Shown here: in pieces, positions 26,701-41,700 of the stretch
Position numbering within the stretch: the stretch's first letter is position 1
Layout of the letters: each line of letters begins with the position of its first letter
From: Phaseolus vulgaris
Taxonomy: Eukaryota; Streptophyta; Magnoliopsida; Fabales; Fabaceae
NCBI RefSeq assembly: GCF_000499845.2
Contig: NC_023751.2
Coordinates: 29,208,975 to 29,272,974 of the forward strand
DNA length: 64,000 bases
Direction of reading: 5' to 3'
Notes under the pieces: model-generated
What the model saw: only the letters and a program-made list of their open reading frames with translations
Told to the model about the DNA's origin: nothing
The model's database searches: none
Made by a program: the position numbers and the translations under genes

Positions 26701-29700
26701 GTGGGAGAAAAAGAGAGGAAATACTTAAACAATGGTTGGCTCCACTATATTGTACCAATCCATCTCTTCTCTCTTCTACCAAACACCTTTAACTTCCATT
26801 TTATTTTCTCACCTATTTTCATTCATCCATTTTATTTCTATCTACTGTATTTCTCTTATCTTTACCAAACAGATAATTAAGGAATTGTAGATAATTAAGG
26901 AATTGTGTTTTTTAGGTCACTGTTCAAACAGAATCAGGAAAGCAAATTGACAAGCTTCGACGCAAGGAGGAAAAACGAAATAGACGTGGAATAGAACATG
27001 CCGGTGATGGTGACTTGTCTGTTCTGGATTTCTCATCTTTACTTCAAGCAAGTGAGAGGAAAAATTTGTTTGATGAAATGATTGGGTCTGGAGATAGGTC
27101 CGAGTCAATAGCTGTTACTGCTCTTCCTGAAGGAACTGTAAGGAAACATTTTAAGGGGTACGAAGAGGTTATTATTCCCCCAAAACCAACTGCACCCTTG
27201 AAACCTGGAGAAAAGCTGGTATATCTCTTATATTTGACTTGTGAGTTACATTCAACTATTTATTGAGGGATTAAGAATATTTTTGTGGACTGTAAGATGA
27301 AATTATTGATACTTTAATGACATATGAAGTGAGTGAAGGGCGAGATGCATGTATTGCTAGTCCTTGGATCTTTAGTTACTGTAAGATGATAACTACGCAA
27401 CAATTACAAAAAGTTAAACCCACCTATGCAGTTTTGGTTATTGTTATATATATATATTAACAAATTACATGACTATTGCTTCGCCCCGATTCCCATATTG
27501 TCTTCTAAGTACTGGTTTCTGGTAAAACATTATTAATTCATATTTACCTTACACACTTTCAGATTGAGATCAGGGAGTTGGATGAGTTTGCACAAGCTGC
27601 ATTCCGTGGTTACAAATCACTAAACCGAATCCAGAGCAGGATATTTCCAACTGTTTATGGAACTAATGAGAATATTCTAGTGAGTGAAATATGGTCTATT
27701 TTTCAAACAGTTACTAATGATTATAGAAGTCTTTCATTAAGAGAGAAATATGGTTACTTTCTAGCGTAACAAAGTGCTTTTTATGTTCTGGCAGGTGTGT
27801 GCTCCCACTGGAGCTGGCAAAACTAACATAGCTATGATTTCAATTCTACACGAGGTGAATAGTCACTTGCTTTATATGTAATTTTCCCTGAAACATATAA
27901 TTTATATTTGTTGCTGTTTTGAATTGATTTCTTTCCCCGGTGTCATGGGCATGGATTGGTACAATTTGGAGTTACAATTCAGATCCAAATCGATGAACTG
28001 TAGTTGGGTGCTTAAATATTTATTATCATCGACCTCAATTTAACCAATCTGATGGTTTGGAGCAGTGTTATTGATATCAAATAATGGAAAAGACTTCGGA
28101 CCATAAAGGGTTATGACAGAAGCATCACGAACAAAAAAAAACGATATATATGTATAGATAATTTTAAAAAATGTAGAAATGTAATGGTGGGAGAACCTGA
28201 AAAACAATGTATAGGCCCAAAGGCCATTTCTAACCAGAAAAGAGGAGTAAAATGGAAATCCTTCCCTACAAAGAGAAAATGGGAGCCAAACAACCAACCC
28301 ACAAGGAAATATGGGCTGGAATGGGATGTACAGAAATCGATAAAGCCAACTGAGGTGGCACAGCGTCTCTTTAGTGACTTGAAGGCGGCATGTGGGCAAA
28401 ACACACTTGTGATGCGCTTAAAAGAGGCTATGTTTGGTGATGTGTGAAGAAAATTTTGCCTCCCGGATCGGCGGGGTTGGCCATCATCAATCAGAGGGAC
28501 ATTCCAGATATAGTGGTCGCGAGAGCAAATTGTGATGGCCAGTGGCTGGACAGTGTTTCTTAGCCGGACAAGACAGGGACAAGCAGAGCGGGACTAACCT
28601 GCTTTGATACTAACTTGAGAAAAATAAAATGATAGAAAATATACTTTAGAGAGTTTGAACAAGTCTCTCTGGGCTTTTCATATTTATATATAGAAATTGT
28701 TGATAAATCTGAGATACAATGAACGAGAGAAAAAAATAGAAAACAAGTAAAGACATGTCTAGGTCTCTAGGCTCATATGGTTACAACTCAAAACAACTTT
28801 TTAATAAAGCCTATCCTAACATTTTGTAATTCTTTTTTATATTTTTAGAAAAACATATTCAACATAAATCAATTTTCTAAACCTTTTTCTTTGAGAACGA
28901 GCCTGAAAAAATGTTATAGAAATTACTTTTTAATGTCTCTTTTGTTGTATGGATGGAAATATGGGAGGAGAGAAAGTTTGAAATTTGAATTGAAGGTAAA
29001 GTGGAAAGAAGGAAACTTTTGAATTTTTGTTTCTAGAAGTAAACTTTTCTCCATTTTTCTTCTATTTTCTCTCCAATGGAACAAGAGAGAAGACATTTTT
29101 ACCCGTGTTTTTCCTCTCTATTTTCTCCAGCAAAGTAAGCATATACCACTAATGTTGTATATTATATTTAAGTTGACTTCTATAAATGTTCCGAGAACAC
29201 AGTCAGAGAAGTTTAGAGAGCATTACTGAATGAGAGATAAGTTACCATGTTTTGATACAAGTTAGTATTTATAGAGGGAAAGTCCTAACTAGTTACTGAT
29301 CTAAGAGTTACAGGCAACCAACTGTGGACTAGGTAGCTAAAGCTTACATGAGAAGGAACTTCAGCTAGCTGAGGACAACTGTCTCTTTGACATCTGGCAT
29401 GTAAAGAGTGATACACAACATAACTAGAAAGTTAAAAAGTAAATATTTTTTTAATAATAGTAGTTGCGTGTGGCCATTTGTATGGAGGTGCCAACTTAAG
29501 TATTCGAGTTGTATGGAGGTGTTGGCTTAATTGTCCAAGACTAGTTTTTTTTCTTCTAATTGAATGCTTAATGAGAAGTGTTTTGACATGTGTCAAACAA
29601 CGGTTGGCATTGGAAAAGTGTTTCACATTACAAGCTTTTATGTCTTATATAGCTGAATTGGATTGTCATAATTTTTTTGAAGGCTTGGATACTTTACTGA

Positions 29701-32700
29701 TCCATATTGATTACCTATCCAAAAGTATAGATATCGGTCATTTATTTGATACAAGTATGTGAAACAAATTAGAATATCAGTGTTTCATATGCAGTTGCTG
29801 CTTCTAAAACCCTAATAGCTGTTGTATCACAAAAAAATCCTAGTATATGTGGTCATTATTTTGATATGATGTAGTTAGAGTCATGATGCTGAAAGCAAAA
29901 AAGTTGTGTGTAGGGCTTAATTGTTTTGACGGGGTTTCTTAATCATTCAATTTGTTTGTGCTTTTTCATGTTTCAGCTGTGAAGAGGAGTAACTTATTTT
30001 CTTTAACTTTATAAATGACTTGTACAGATTGGACAGCACTTCAAGGGGGGTTACTTGCATAAAGAGGAATTTAAGATAGTGTATGTTGCTCCAATGAAGG
30101 TATGTTGATGTGTGTATTCTCTTCTTTACATTTCTGTATTCATGTTCGCTTGTTGTTCCCTGCATTTGTGTCATTTCTAATTTTAGATTCTTGCCTTCTC
30201 TACTCTAGGCTTTGGCTGCAGAAGTGACATCAACATTCAGCCAACGTTTATCTCCTTTGAATATGATTGTTAGAGAGCTTACTGGAGATATGCAGCTCTC
30301 TAAAAATGAACTCGAAGAAACTCAGGTTTGTTGAGAAAGTTGGAAGGTTAGGATTTCTGTGCCAGCAGGCAAACTAAGTTAATTATTTTTGTGGTTTAAA
30401 TCAGATGATAGTGACAACACCTGAGAAATGGGATGTCATTACACGTAAGAGCAGTGACATGTCACTGTCAATGCTGGTAAAGCTGTTAATTATTGATGAA
30501 GTCCATCTACTCAATGATGATAGAGGTCCCGTGATAGAGGCTCTAGTTGCCAGGACCCTTCGGCAGGTAAAACATGTGTCTTATGTTTGTATTGCAGCAT
30601 GTGTATTAACTTGAAAAGAGTTTAGATATAGAAAAGATTTGATTCTATTCATTCAATTGTAAACCAATATAAGAGGGTTTGTATACAGCTCTAAACTCCT
30701 AGAATAATGATTACAATATCTTTTTAGTATCGTACAGTATCTTCAGTATAGTAATTACAAAGATTAATATTTCCTTGTAACTAAACAATATATTTTCATA
30801 ACTCTAGCTGGTGAATGGATATCTATCATTCCCAATTTGTATGTGAGATCATGAAAACGTTCAATAGGAAAGCCCTTTTTAAACAAATTTGCAAGCTGAA
30901 GTCCTGGTGGAATGTAAGAACCAATACTAAGACTATTATCTAAATTTTCTTTGACGAATTGTCGATATATATTGATATGTTTTATCCTATCATACTGAAT
31001 TAAATTGTGAGCTATTCTAATAGCTGATTTATTATCACAAGAAAGGGTAGACGTTCTTTACACTTCACTTTAAGATCATTCAATATAATTTTCAACCGTA
31101 ATAGTTCACCCACCCTTTGTGCCATAACTTGGAATACAACTTCTGTATTGGACCTTGCAACTATATTTTGTTTCTTACTTGTCTAAGTCACCAAGTTTCC
31201 CCCCAAGAACATGCAATATCCTAATGCATGGGTATATTGTGTGTGTGGGATTGGATATTTGAGGGTGACCTGACAACGACTTGATAGTGAGGGACACGAT
31301 AGGCCCAATAAATCTCGTTTGGAAGACTTTGATACCATATTAGGAAATGAGTTTAAGCCTAACTTATCCTCACAAAACCGACTTGTAAGGTGAGGTTTGT
31401 CTTCATTTTATATACTGTAAATTAATTTTATCTATAGTGGGATCTCCAACACTCTTATACTATCAATATATGTTGTAAGAACAAGTATTGTAATTTTTGT
31501 CCATTTTTCTCATTTTCTATATCCAAATTCTCTCTCTCTCTCTCTCTCTCTCTGTTTTTCTACAAAGGATTTCTATACTTAGTGAATTGAACTTATAATG
31601 AGAAATATAAAGGGGCTTATCTCTAATAATACATTTCTTGTGTTTCTTTTTGTGCTTGTTTAAATTATGGAAAGTTGATTAGATTTGTTTCTCTTTGATG
31701 GTTATGAGCTCAAAGATGTAGTTTTGTATTCAAATAGAATTGGTAAAAAAAGAAATTTGTATATTTTGGATAAACATTTATTTTTATTTTCTTATAGGTG
31801 CATTTAGTTAACATATTCTGAAGACATAAAATGAACCATTATAAATCAAATTATTTTGATTTGTGTGGGTGTTGTATTCTGATTAGTTTCTGGTACCACA
31901 ATGCCACTGCAACCTCTTGTTATATTGTATTACTTTTCATTATAATTACCTTTTCTCCCATTATTATTAGGTGGAATCTACTCAGACAATGATACGCATT
32001 GTGGGCCTTTCTGCCACTCTTCCCAATTACCTGGAGGTGTTTGGTCCAAATAATATATACTTTTTATTATTACATCTATTGACTTTGATGTGCTGTATGC
32101 TAAAATATTTTTTGGGCATCACTTACTAGCTTTTACTATACTATTCATTGTTAAACAGGTTGCACAATTTCTCAGGGTAAATCCTGACACAGGCCTTTTC
32201 TTCTTTGATTCTACTTACCGTCCAGTGCCTCTTGCACAACAATATATTGGAATTAGTGAGCCAAACTTTGCAGCTCGTAATGAAATGTTGAATGATATAT
32301 GCTATTCAAAGGTATTGTTCCATCTCCATTTTCTTCAAAACATGATAAATCTTGCAGTGTTGGCTATGTTGATAGCTTTGGCCCCTTCTTGATCCAGATT
32401 GCTGATTCTCTAAGGCAAGGCCACCAGGCAATGGTGTTTGTCCACTCTCGAAAGGACACTGTGAAGACGGCTACTAAACTGGTTTGTCATTTGGAAGCTT
32501 TATGTAGTCATGTTTGAATTAGAGGTCTTTTGTCCTTGTGTTAGTGTTTTTCACATATAATTATTATTGTGAATGTCATTGAAATTTATTTGTACCTTGC
32601 TTTGCTTCCAGTATCATCGCTTGTATGTTGTGTTTGACAGACTGAACTAGCACGGAGATATGAGGATTTGGAACTTTTTAGTAATAATACACATCCACAA

Positions 32701-35700
32701 TATACCTTTATGAAGGTAAGCAAACATTTATTTACATTTTTCTTATGATATGAATGCTTCTTCTGAGTTCACAGATTTTTATGTTTTGCATGCAGAAAGA
32801 AGTCATTAAATCCAGAAACAAAGACCTTGTTGAACTTTTTGAATATGGTGTGGGTGTGCATCATGCCGGGATGTTACGAGCAGATAGAGGACTTACTGAG
32901 CGACTTTTTTCTGATGGACTTCTGAAGGTAGAGTCACTTTTTTTTCTCTAAATACGAGCATTAGAATTTCCCTCTAGTTTCTTGAAATGAAATTTTGTCT
33001 TTTTCCGCTTTTAGGTTCTTGTCTGTACAGCAACTTTGGCGTGGGGTGTCAACCTACCTGCACACACAGTTGTCATTAAGGTTTTGTTTCTATAACAACT
33101 CTGATATAGGATAATCATCTTTGATTTATATAAATATGGTTTCTTCTTCTCATGGAATTATATTGCTGTAGTTGAAATTTAGGAATGTGATGGAAAAGGG
33201 ATAAGTGACTAGTATAGATCACAAGGACAATAAATTTTAGTTTACTAAAGATCTTCTGGCATATTCTTACATCAGTCAACCTCATTAAAAAGTTGTATAT
33301 CTTAACATTTACTTTGGAAGCATCAATCATACATGACATGGACTTGTGGAACCCCAATCACTTTGTAATTGTGCTAAAATTTTATTAGCATGATCTTTAT
33401 GATCTTTTCTCAGCTTCACTTCCAAAGAGTTCTTAAATTTTGTTGAAGCTTTTTATCTTGTAGGAATAAATGATAGAGTCATATGATGGATCCCTAGGTG
33501 TCTAAAGCATAATAAAGGAGCATGTTATATATATACATATAATGTACATTGCATTTCATAGAGATGGGCCTAGGTCCATATGGTAAAATACAGTAACACT
33601 CCCGCCGAAGTTGGTGTATATAAACATATTTGGTGAAGACCTGCAAACTGATAATCAGCGTTAACAAATTGAGTAGTAATGTCTCGAGATACAATGTCTT
33701 CATGAATCTAGTGCAATATATCTTAATATGTTTGGTTCCCTTGTGGAATACTGTTATTGTTAATATTTCTTAAGAAAGGGGAATTTATGCCTAATTCAAT
33801 CTCATAAAACTGGCTTGTAAGGTTGAGTCAGGCTTAATTTTTACTTTCTTAAGATGGTATCAGAGCTTATCCTAACAAGATGTTGGGCCTCGTGTCACTC
33901 GTTATCTGGTTCCCCCCTAGTCCCATGTTCGAGATGTTTATTTAGTCTTCAGCATGAGTGGGTGTGTTGAAAAACCCACATCGACTAGAGATAACTCTAA
34001 ACTACAATATATAAGTGGGTGTAAACCTCACCTTTCAAGCCGGTTTTGTAAGGTTGAATTAGGCTTAAATTCCACTTTCTTTAGTTTACAAAAAAACAAG
34101 ATTTAGCAAGAGGAGGAGGTTGGAGCTGCAAGGTGGGAAAGGCATAGAGATTATTTGGCTTAACATCTCGTTGAACAAGCACTTCGTTAGTTACCCAAGA
34201 TTTGACAAAACAATGAGTAGCATGAAATTCAAAATAAACAGAATTGTTTTAGCAAATTTACTAACACTAGTTAGATTTTTAGTTATAGTAGGTAGGAACA
34301 TGCAGTAGTTAATGAAGATATAAAGAAACTTTAGGATTTTTTGGAGCAGAAAAATAATAACCGAAAGATTGAATAGGCAAACTTTTGCAATTACCAATAT
34401 AGATCTGTTCAGGACCTTCATAAAGAATACTTTGTTGAATATTCTTAGTTTCTCCAGTAACATGAAAAGAAGCCCTATAATCAGGGTATCAATTAGAACT
34501 AGAATGAGTGAGAATGGAGGTTGGCAATCAACCAACACCAATGTTGGTTAGCATAGCAGAAGGAAGATGTTGTGAGGTGGAAAGATGAGATGAGGGATGA
34601 CGATAGTTGCTGGTGGGTACTGAAGAGAGGTGGAACAAAATATTTTTGTTGTTGATTGAATGGAAAAAAATATCCTTGACCAAACTTATTTGTATTTCCT
34701 TGAGCATTCGAGTAAAAATTACTTTTGAGTGGTCATGCGCACGTCCTCTAATGGACCTTATATGTGACAACTAGAAAGCACTACAAGTGCCTCTAATCTT
34801 GTCTTGCATGAGAGGACCAAGCATATTCTTGTAGATTTTCATTTCATAAGAGAAAAGCTGGAGTCTAGAGACATCAATGAATTTGTCAACATTAGTGAAC
34901 AATTGACAAACATATTCACCAAGTCTCTAAGTGGACCAAGGATCAATCATATTTGCAGCAAACTCAACACATATAACATATGCGCTTGCTTGAAGGGGAC
35001 TGTTATAATTATAGAAATAAGGCACATATCTTTTATAACTTAGTTAGAAATATCTTTTATAATCTTTACTATCAGAAATATCTAGAGCATATATGTATCA
35101 TTAGGATTTTTTTATTTTTATTTTTGTATCACATCTTTATTATTAGAGGATACCATATTTTCTCTATTTACCATATTGAGTCCGTTTTCTTACCATAAAT
35201 AAAAGCACCTGTACTCTGTGAGGAGCATAGTTTAAACTCAATGTCTCTTTGTTTCCTATAGTTTGTTAGACATATCATGTCACCTATTATTGGGCCTGTT
35301 ATTGGACCACCTGTAAAGATATGACTAAATTATAGATTGTAAGTGAGTGCAAATCTCATTTTACAGGGTTGGTTTTGTGGGCTTAAGTTAAGCCTAAATC
35401 CACTTTCTAAGACTCTATAATGTCAAAACCAGTTGCTTGTATTTGAATTATTTTTTTCAGTAGGTTTTTCTGGGTGTTGATTTGGTTTTGTCTTGTAAGT
35501 TATAATTTAATATGATGGCTGGTGTTCTCTAGGGTACCCAATTATATGATCCAAAAGCTGGTGGGTGGCGAGACCTTGGTATGCTTGATGTTATGCAGGT
35601 AAGGCATGGGGTTTCTTGTTTAAAGGAAATATGAACTGTTTATATGATCCAAGAAATGTTTTTTTTTTTTTCAATTTTACTTACAAAAATGCTAACTTAT

Positions 35701-38700
35701 TTTTGTTTTGTTTCCTGTTTTTAAAATTTGTATAGGAAACTAGTTGAAACCACTTAGACACCTAACATATACAATGAAAGCAGCTTTTCTCAGTTTCATT
35801 GTTTTCTATTCAAACTTTTGAATAGGAGACAAACTAAAAATAATATAATATTTTTGAACTAAGAGGTGAAACAGGATAGTTTTCTTGAAAGAGGCTCTTT
35901 CGATGAAATTGTGATGTAGATATTTGGGCGAGCTGGGAGACCTCAGTTTGACAAAAGTGGGGAAGGTATTATAATTACATCTCATGACAAACTAGCTTAT
36001 TATCTGCGACTGTTGACAAGCCAACTCCCAATTGAAAGCCAGGTAATGATAACATGTTCATTTTGTTCTTTGAATCTCTGTCTGCCTATCATGCATTAGA
36101 ATTTCTTAATGTATTTCGCTTTGTGTTCAGTGACTTCTTTCATCATTTGCAGTTTATTAGCTCCTTGAAAGATAATTTAAATGCAGAGGTGGCATTGGGT
36201 ACTGTTACAAATGTTAAGGAAGCCTGTGCTTGGCTGGGCTATACTTATCTCTTCATAAGGATGAGGATGAATCCTTTAGCCTATGGTATTGGGTGGGATG
36301 AGGTACCAAACTACAAACTTTACCTTTGTTGAACCAGTTATATGATGTATTTCTATGTTTAGGGTTTAGGGTTTAGGGTTTAGGGTTTAGGGTTTGGCTT
36401 GTTTATGTTTGATGTATGTTTTCACTTAACTAACCTCCTATGTAAAAGGGTTATGGTAGGAAGGAAGCACAAGGTAGGGGTAAGTGCAGTGGATTGAACC
36501 TAATTATGTTATTATCAACTTTATAACTGGCTGTTAACTGAATCCCAACTGGTTAGATAGATATATAGCAGGAGGTTTCATTTGAGAAAAGCATTTTTTT
36601 GTGCGGAAAGAAAGAAGAGGAGGGGGAGAGCCACTGGGTTCGTTCTTGAACATCCAAGAAGCTGCGTGCTAGTAACTTTCTGCAATCCATAAAAATCTAG
36701 AACTGTAGATGACAATTCTAGTTCTGACCTTAAATGTAGGAGTTGTAATGTGAAGAGAAGGCTCATGTTAGGGAACTATGCTATGGTTCTCTGTGAGAAA
36801 TTGATACCATACAAACTACAAAGACAGATTTCTTATTCCACTAATTAAAGAAATAAAAACATGTACCAAAAATAAAGAACTTGTATTTAATTTTTTGATA
36901 TGTTGTAACTTCAAAGTCAATAGTGTTGTTTTTGTGTGTGCATATTCTACAAAATGAATGGGAATATTGATAATTTACTGCATTCTACAGATTTTTAATG
37001 AAGTCCGCCCACTAATTATTTTGAAAATAAATTTTCAGTGATTGGCTATATGTTTTGAAAGATTTTCTATTGATAAATTTTTTATTTACTGTATGGAGTA
37101 AGACAGGTGATTTCTTAATCTTATATGCTTTAGGTGATGGCGGATCCTGCTCTTAGTTCTAAGCAGAGGTCTCTTGTAATTGATGCTGCACGTGCCCTTG
37201 ATAAAGCAAAAATGATGCGCTTCGATGAGAAAAGTGGCAATTTTTATTGTACTGAGCTTGGTCGCATTGCAAGCCATTTTTACATTCAATATTCGAGTGT
37301 TGAAACATACAATGAAATGCTGAGACGCCACATGAATGACAGTGAGGTATGGGGCATTTTCTAGTGTTCTGTTCATTACTATATCAAAGGATGATAGCTT
37401 ATACCTGAGTCTGCCTCTTGTGCTCAATTATTTTCTCTCATAAATTTTCCCAATAAAAAAGGTATTCTCGTACAATAAAAGTAATGATTTATTGTTCATT
37501 TTATATGCCTTTTTCCCAGAAGATTGGGGAAGGTGTGTATTTTGGTGGTTAGTTATTTAATGTATCTTAGTCTGTTCTTTGCCATAAGCATATGAAAACA
37601 TGCATCCATTCTAAATGACATTCATATATTACTATTATCAGCATTTTTTTTTTCTTATGTTCTTTTTACCTTTTGTCACTCTAGGTGATTAACATGATTG
37701 CACATTCTTCTGAATTTGAGAATATTGCTGTTCGAGAAGAAGAACAAAATGAGCTAGAGACGTTGGCACGCTCATCATGTCCATTAGAAATTAAGGGTGG
37801 TCCTTCCAATAAACATGGAAAGATTTCCATCTTGATTCAGGTCTTGTTCGTGAGTTTGACTTTATTTTCCAGTTAGGATACCTGACTAATTGAATGAATA
37901 AGATATGGCTTTTTGTTGTTTGCAGTTGTACATATCTCGAGGTTCAATAGATTCTTTTTCTTTGATATCCGATGCTGCATATATTAGTGCAAGCTTGGCT
38001 CGAATAACACGGGCGTTATTTGAGATTTGCTTACGAAGAGGTTGGTGTGAGATGTCTTTGTTTATGTTGGAGTATAGCAAAGCTGTGGATCGTCAAGTTT
38101 GGCCACATCAACATCCTCTTAGACAATTTGACAAGGACCTTTCTGCAGAAGTTTGCTCTCAACTATTTTTTTTTTCACTAAATTTTCTAGCTAAAATATA
38201 ATATTTCATATTGGTGTATGTAATATTATTTTTTGGTTCATAGATATTGCGGAAGCTTGAAGAACGTGGAGCTGACCTAGATCGCTTGTTTGAGATGGAG
38301 GAGAAAGACATTGGGGCATTAATTCGGTATGCACCAGGAGGAAGGGTATGTACCTTTTAGTAGGATAATGTTGAAAGGTTTCCTTAGAGGTTGGTTTAGA
38401 TGCTGAAGAAATGATTATTATTTTCTTATGCCTTCCCCTTTTTAGTTGGTCAAGCAAAACCTAGGGTATTTTCCATCACTTCAATTATCAGCAACTGTGA
38501 GTCCAATTACCAGAACTGTATTGAAGGTATTTTACAATGATGAATATCTTTCCAGAGTGCTTAGTTTCACAATTTTTTCATCGTTTCATCATATAAAGTA
38601 GTCTTGACATCCAGTTATACACAATCACTTGTTATTTTCAGGTTGATTTGGTCATTACGCCTGTTTTCATTTGGAAAGATCGTTTTCATGGTACTGCTCA

Positions 38701-41700
38701 ACGTTGGTGGATTTTGGTAGAGGTGAAATAAATTTTCCTATGGTGATGCATAACTCTGTAATTCCTTGATTTTTGTTTAAAAATCTGAACACTTGTTATG
38801 GAGGAGAAATTAATTTAAGTAAAGGGAGAATTTCAAAGAGAAAGAGGATGAGTAATCCTCCTATACAAAAGGAACAAAACAGAAAACAACTAGAAATATA
38901 GAGTTAAACAAAGCAGAAAACAACTAGAAATATAGAGTTAAACAAAACAGAAAGCAACTAGAAATATAGTTAAACAAAACAGAAAACAACTAGGAATATA
39001 GAGTTAAACGGAGAACACATCTTCCCAGTTGCTCAATGTAACTTATAGTGAAACACCCTTTAAACCAAATCAGGTGAGTTGCCAAAGAACCTCCTTTAAA
39101 AAGTACCAGAGTTATTCCTTCTATCAAAGGAACACTTGTAGCATATGGAGCAGATTTGCACAAAACTTGGGTCTCTTTACTTCTTCCAATTCCTTGAAAC
39201 ATATAATCAATTATTGTTTCTGGGACTTAGGGCACACACAACATTCACTGAAAATGCTGAATAAGTATAAAGAGACTACAGCACAACAATGTACGAGCAG
39301 GTGGGAAACATATTCTGAGCAGCACACACATATGACAAGGAGGAGCATTATAATGCCTATGCACCTGTTCCAAGTAATTACTATTGCTTTTATTAAATAC
39401 CACTGGGCAAAGATAAGATCAGGCCAAAAGGGATATTTTGAATTTCTGCAAGAGGTTATTAAGATAAAAAAAAAAAAGCCCCAGAAGTTAAAGGGGCCAA
39501 ATCCTTTTATATGGGTGAGAAGGAGAGGTGAATGGAATCAAGGAATGCTCATAAGGGACTCCAATCCTAGTTACAAATACATGACAACCTACAGGAAACC
39601 TTATCTTGATTAGTAATGTTAGACTATACTGCATGTGCATGTGCATGTGCAGTCTGTTGCTTGTGTTCTGTAACTTCTGTTAAATATTTCTGGATGCGAT
39701 AAGCAAGTTAGTTAGCTGTTAGATTTGTTTAGAGTCACAAATTTTTGAACGTTAGTTACAGCTCTGTTAGATCTAAACTAATTGTATCTATATATATAAA
39801 CATTTGAAACTGGCAGATGTCTCCTAGTATCTGTTATCAGATGTGAAATTCCCAGTTAAGGTGGCTTTCCAATATTTAGTGATGCAAGAATGTGGAAGCT
39901 TGTAATGTAGCTTTTTCCTTACGTAATAAACTTTTTAACTTGATATGTTTTGTTATTTGTTAACTCCAAATGAATGCATGATCAACCATTTCAAGCAGGA
40001 TTCTGAGAATGATCACATCTACCACTCGGAACTCTTTACGTTGACAAAGAGGATGTCTAGGGGTGAACCTTACAAGCTTTCCTTCACTGTACCTATATTT
40101 GAACCACATCCTCCACAATATTACATCCATGCTGTTTCTGATTCATGGCTTCATGCTGAGGCATTCTACACTATTACTTTTCACAATTTACCATTGCCAG
40201 AGGTATAACAGAGTTCATTTCTTTATTTTTTTCTCTTCTAGTCTATTGCATTGCAACTGCTCTTGGTAGTTTGTTTCTCACTTGAAAATATCTTTTTTAG
40301 GCTCGGACTTCTCACACAGAACTCCTTGATTTAAAACCTCTTCCTGTGTCTTCTCTTGGAAACAATTCTTATGAAGCATTGTATAAATTTTCACATTTTA
40401 ATCCTATACAAACACAGGTATGTTTTATTTTATGTACAGCAAAGTTTGTTAGGTTATGCACTGTGGGCTTAAATACATAAACAACATTTTAAGACTGTTC
40501 TGTTACGTCTTTATTGGACTTGGGCAGACTTTTCATGCCTTGTATCACACAGACAATAATGTTCTGTTAGGAGCTCCAACTGGAAGTGGAAAAACTATAT
40601 CTGCTGAGCTTGCTATGCTTCGTCTTTTCAATACTCAGCCTGATATGAAGGTTTGTACTCAAATTTGTTAATGCATTTTGAGAAAGAGCATGGGCCTAAG
40701 GTGATTGCTCTTGATAGCAACTTAAGGTGCTTACTTATGTACTGTCTTGAGACTAAGTGAAAGAATAGCAACATTGTAGATTACATTTTATTAATTGTAG
40801 AAACAAACATCAAACTTTATCTGTACGTTGTGAAATTTTTTCATTATTGATAATATTTGATAATTTCATTAACAAATACATAATGTCTTACCTTCATTGC
40901 ACATTATCTTATGAAATGTATAACCTACTTTTCTGTATGAACAAGCAGGTTATTTACATAGCTCCTTTGAAAGCTATTGTTAGGGAAAGAATGAGTGATT
41001 GGCAAAAGCGTCTTGTCTCTCAACTAAGGAAAAAAATGGTACTAATGTTTTTAAGGAGAAAAAAATATGTATAAAATGTACATGGTATTGGTGGTAATGA
41101 TATCATGCCTTTCATCAGGTTGAAATGACTGGAGATTATACTCCTGATTTGACGGCTCTTTTGTCAGCCGATATCATCATATCTACTCCTGAAAAGTGGG
41201 ATGGAATTAGTCGTAATTGGCATACCCGTAGTTATGTCACAAAGGTGAATCCATATACGACTTCAAAGTTTGTGGACTTGTTATACTACCTTGGATTTTT
41301 ATATAAGTAACAAAATGTTTTTTCTTTAGTCTTAATAATGAGAAACATTGATTTATTTTCAAATTTACTAATTTTTTAATTTCTTTTATATCCTTAATTT
41401 ATTGTGAAGTCTAGTTGTTAGGTAATCTCTAATTTCTTATGAAAGGTAGGTGCATCCACGCTTAATGCATTTAATACTATTATAATCGTGATGATTGTTG
41501 TGTATTTTAGGATTTTTTTATATTTTATCTTTGCTGTAATTTTATTCTTTATAATTGTCATGTCTTGCTATTAATACTATGTTTATGTATTTAAAAACAA
41601 TCCTATAATTATAGGGATTTGTTTCCTTAGAATTAACTGTTCATATTGTTCATATTTCCTAAAATAACCATTAGGTTCATGTATTTATAGGCCCAATGAC

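Larger units (their letters stand above)
23761..40202 (+). other. DExH14: DExH14 exons 1-28: N-terminal region, helicase cassette 1 and first Sec63 unit
   Basis: Exon map: 23761-23867, 24154-24215, 24320-24488, 25488-25920, 26016-26081, 26432-26536, 26916-27218, 27563-27679, 27795-27854 (Walker A), 30028-30099 (motif Ia), 30209-30325, 30405-30566 (DEVH), 31971-32036 (SAT), 32159-32311, 32398-32481 (motif IV, VFVHSRK), 32641-32715, 32796-32927, 33015-33080 (motif V), 35533-35598, 35920-36042 (motif VI), 36153-36302, 37134-37346, 37685-37840, 37926-38150, 38244-38345, 38446-38526, 38642-38722, 39999-40202. Most exons from 5 onward are multiples of three, so exon skipping would often keep frame. 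The large introns (27855-30027, 30567-31970, 33081-35532, 38723-39998) carry retrotransposon pieces described separately. Boundaries were read by eye from GT/AG sites and conserved protein sequence. Confidence 0.93.

Noticed and set aside
28184..28447. 87-codon plus-strand frame
   Set aside because: No recognisable domain; it lies opposite a retrotransposon internal region that has its primer site on the minus strand.
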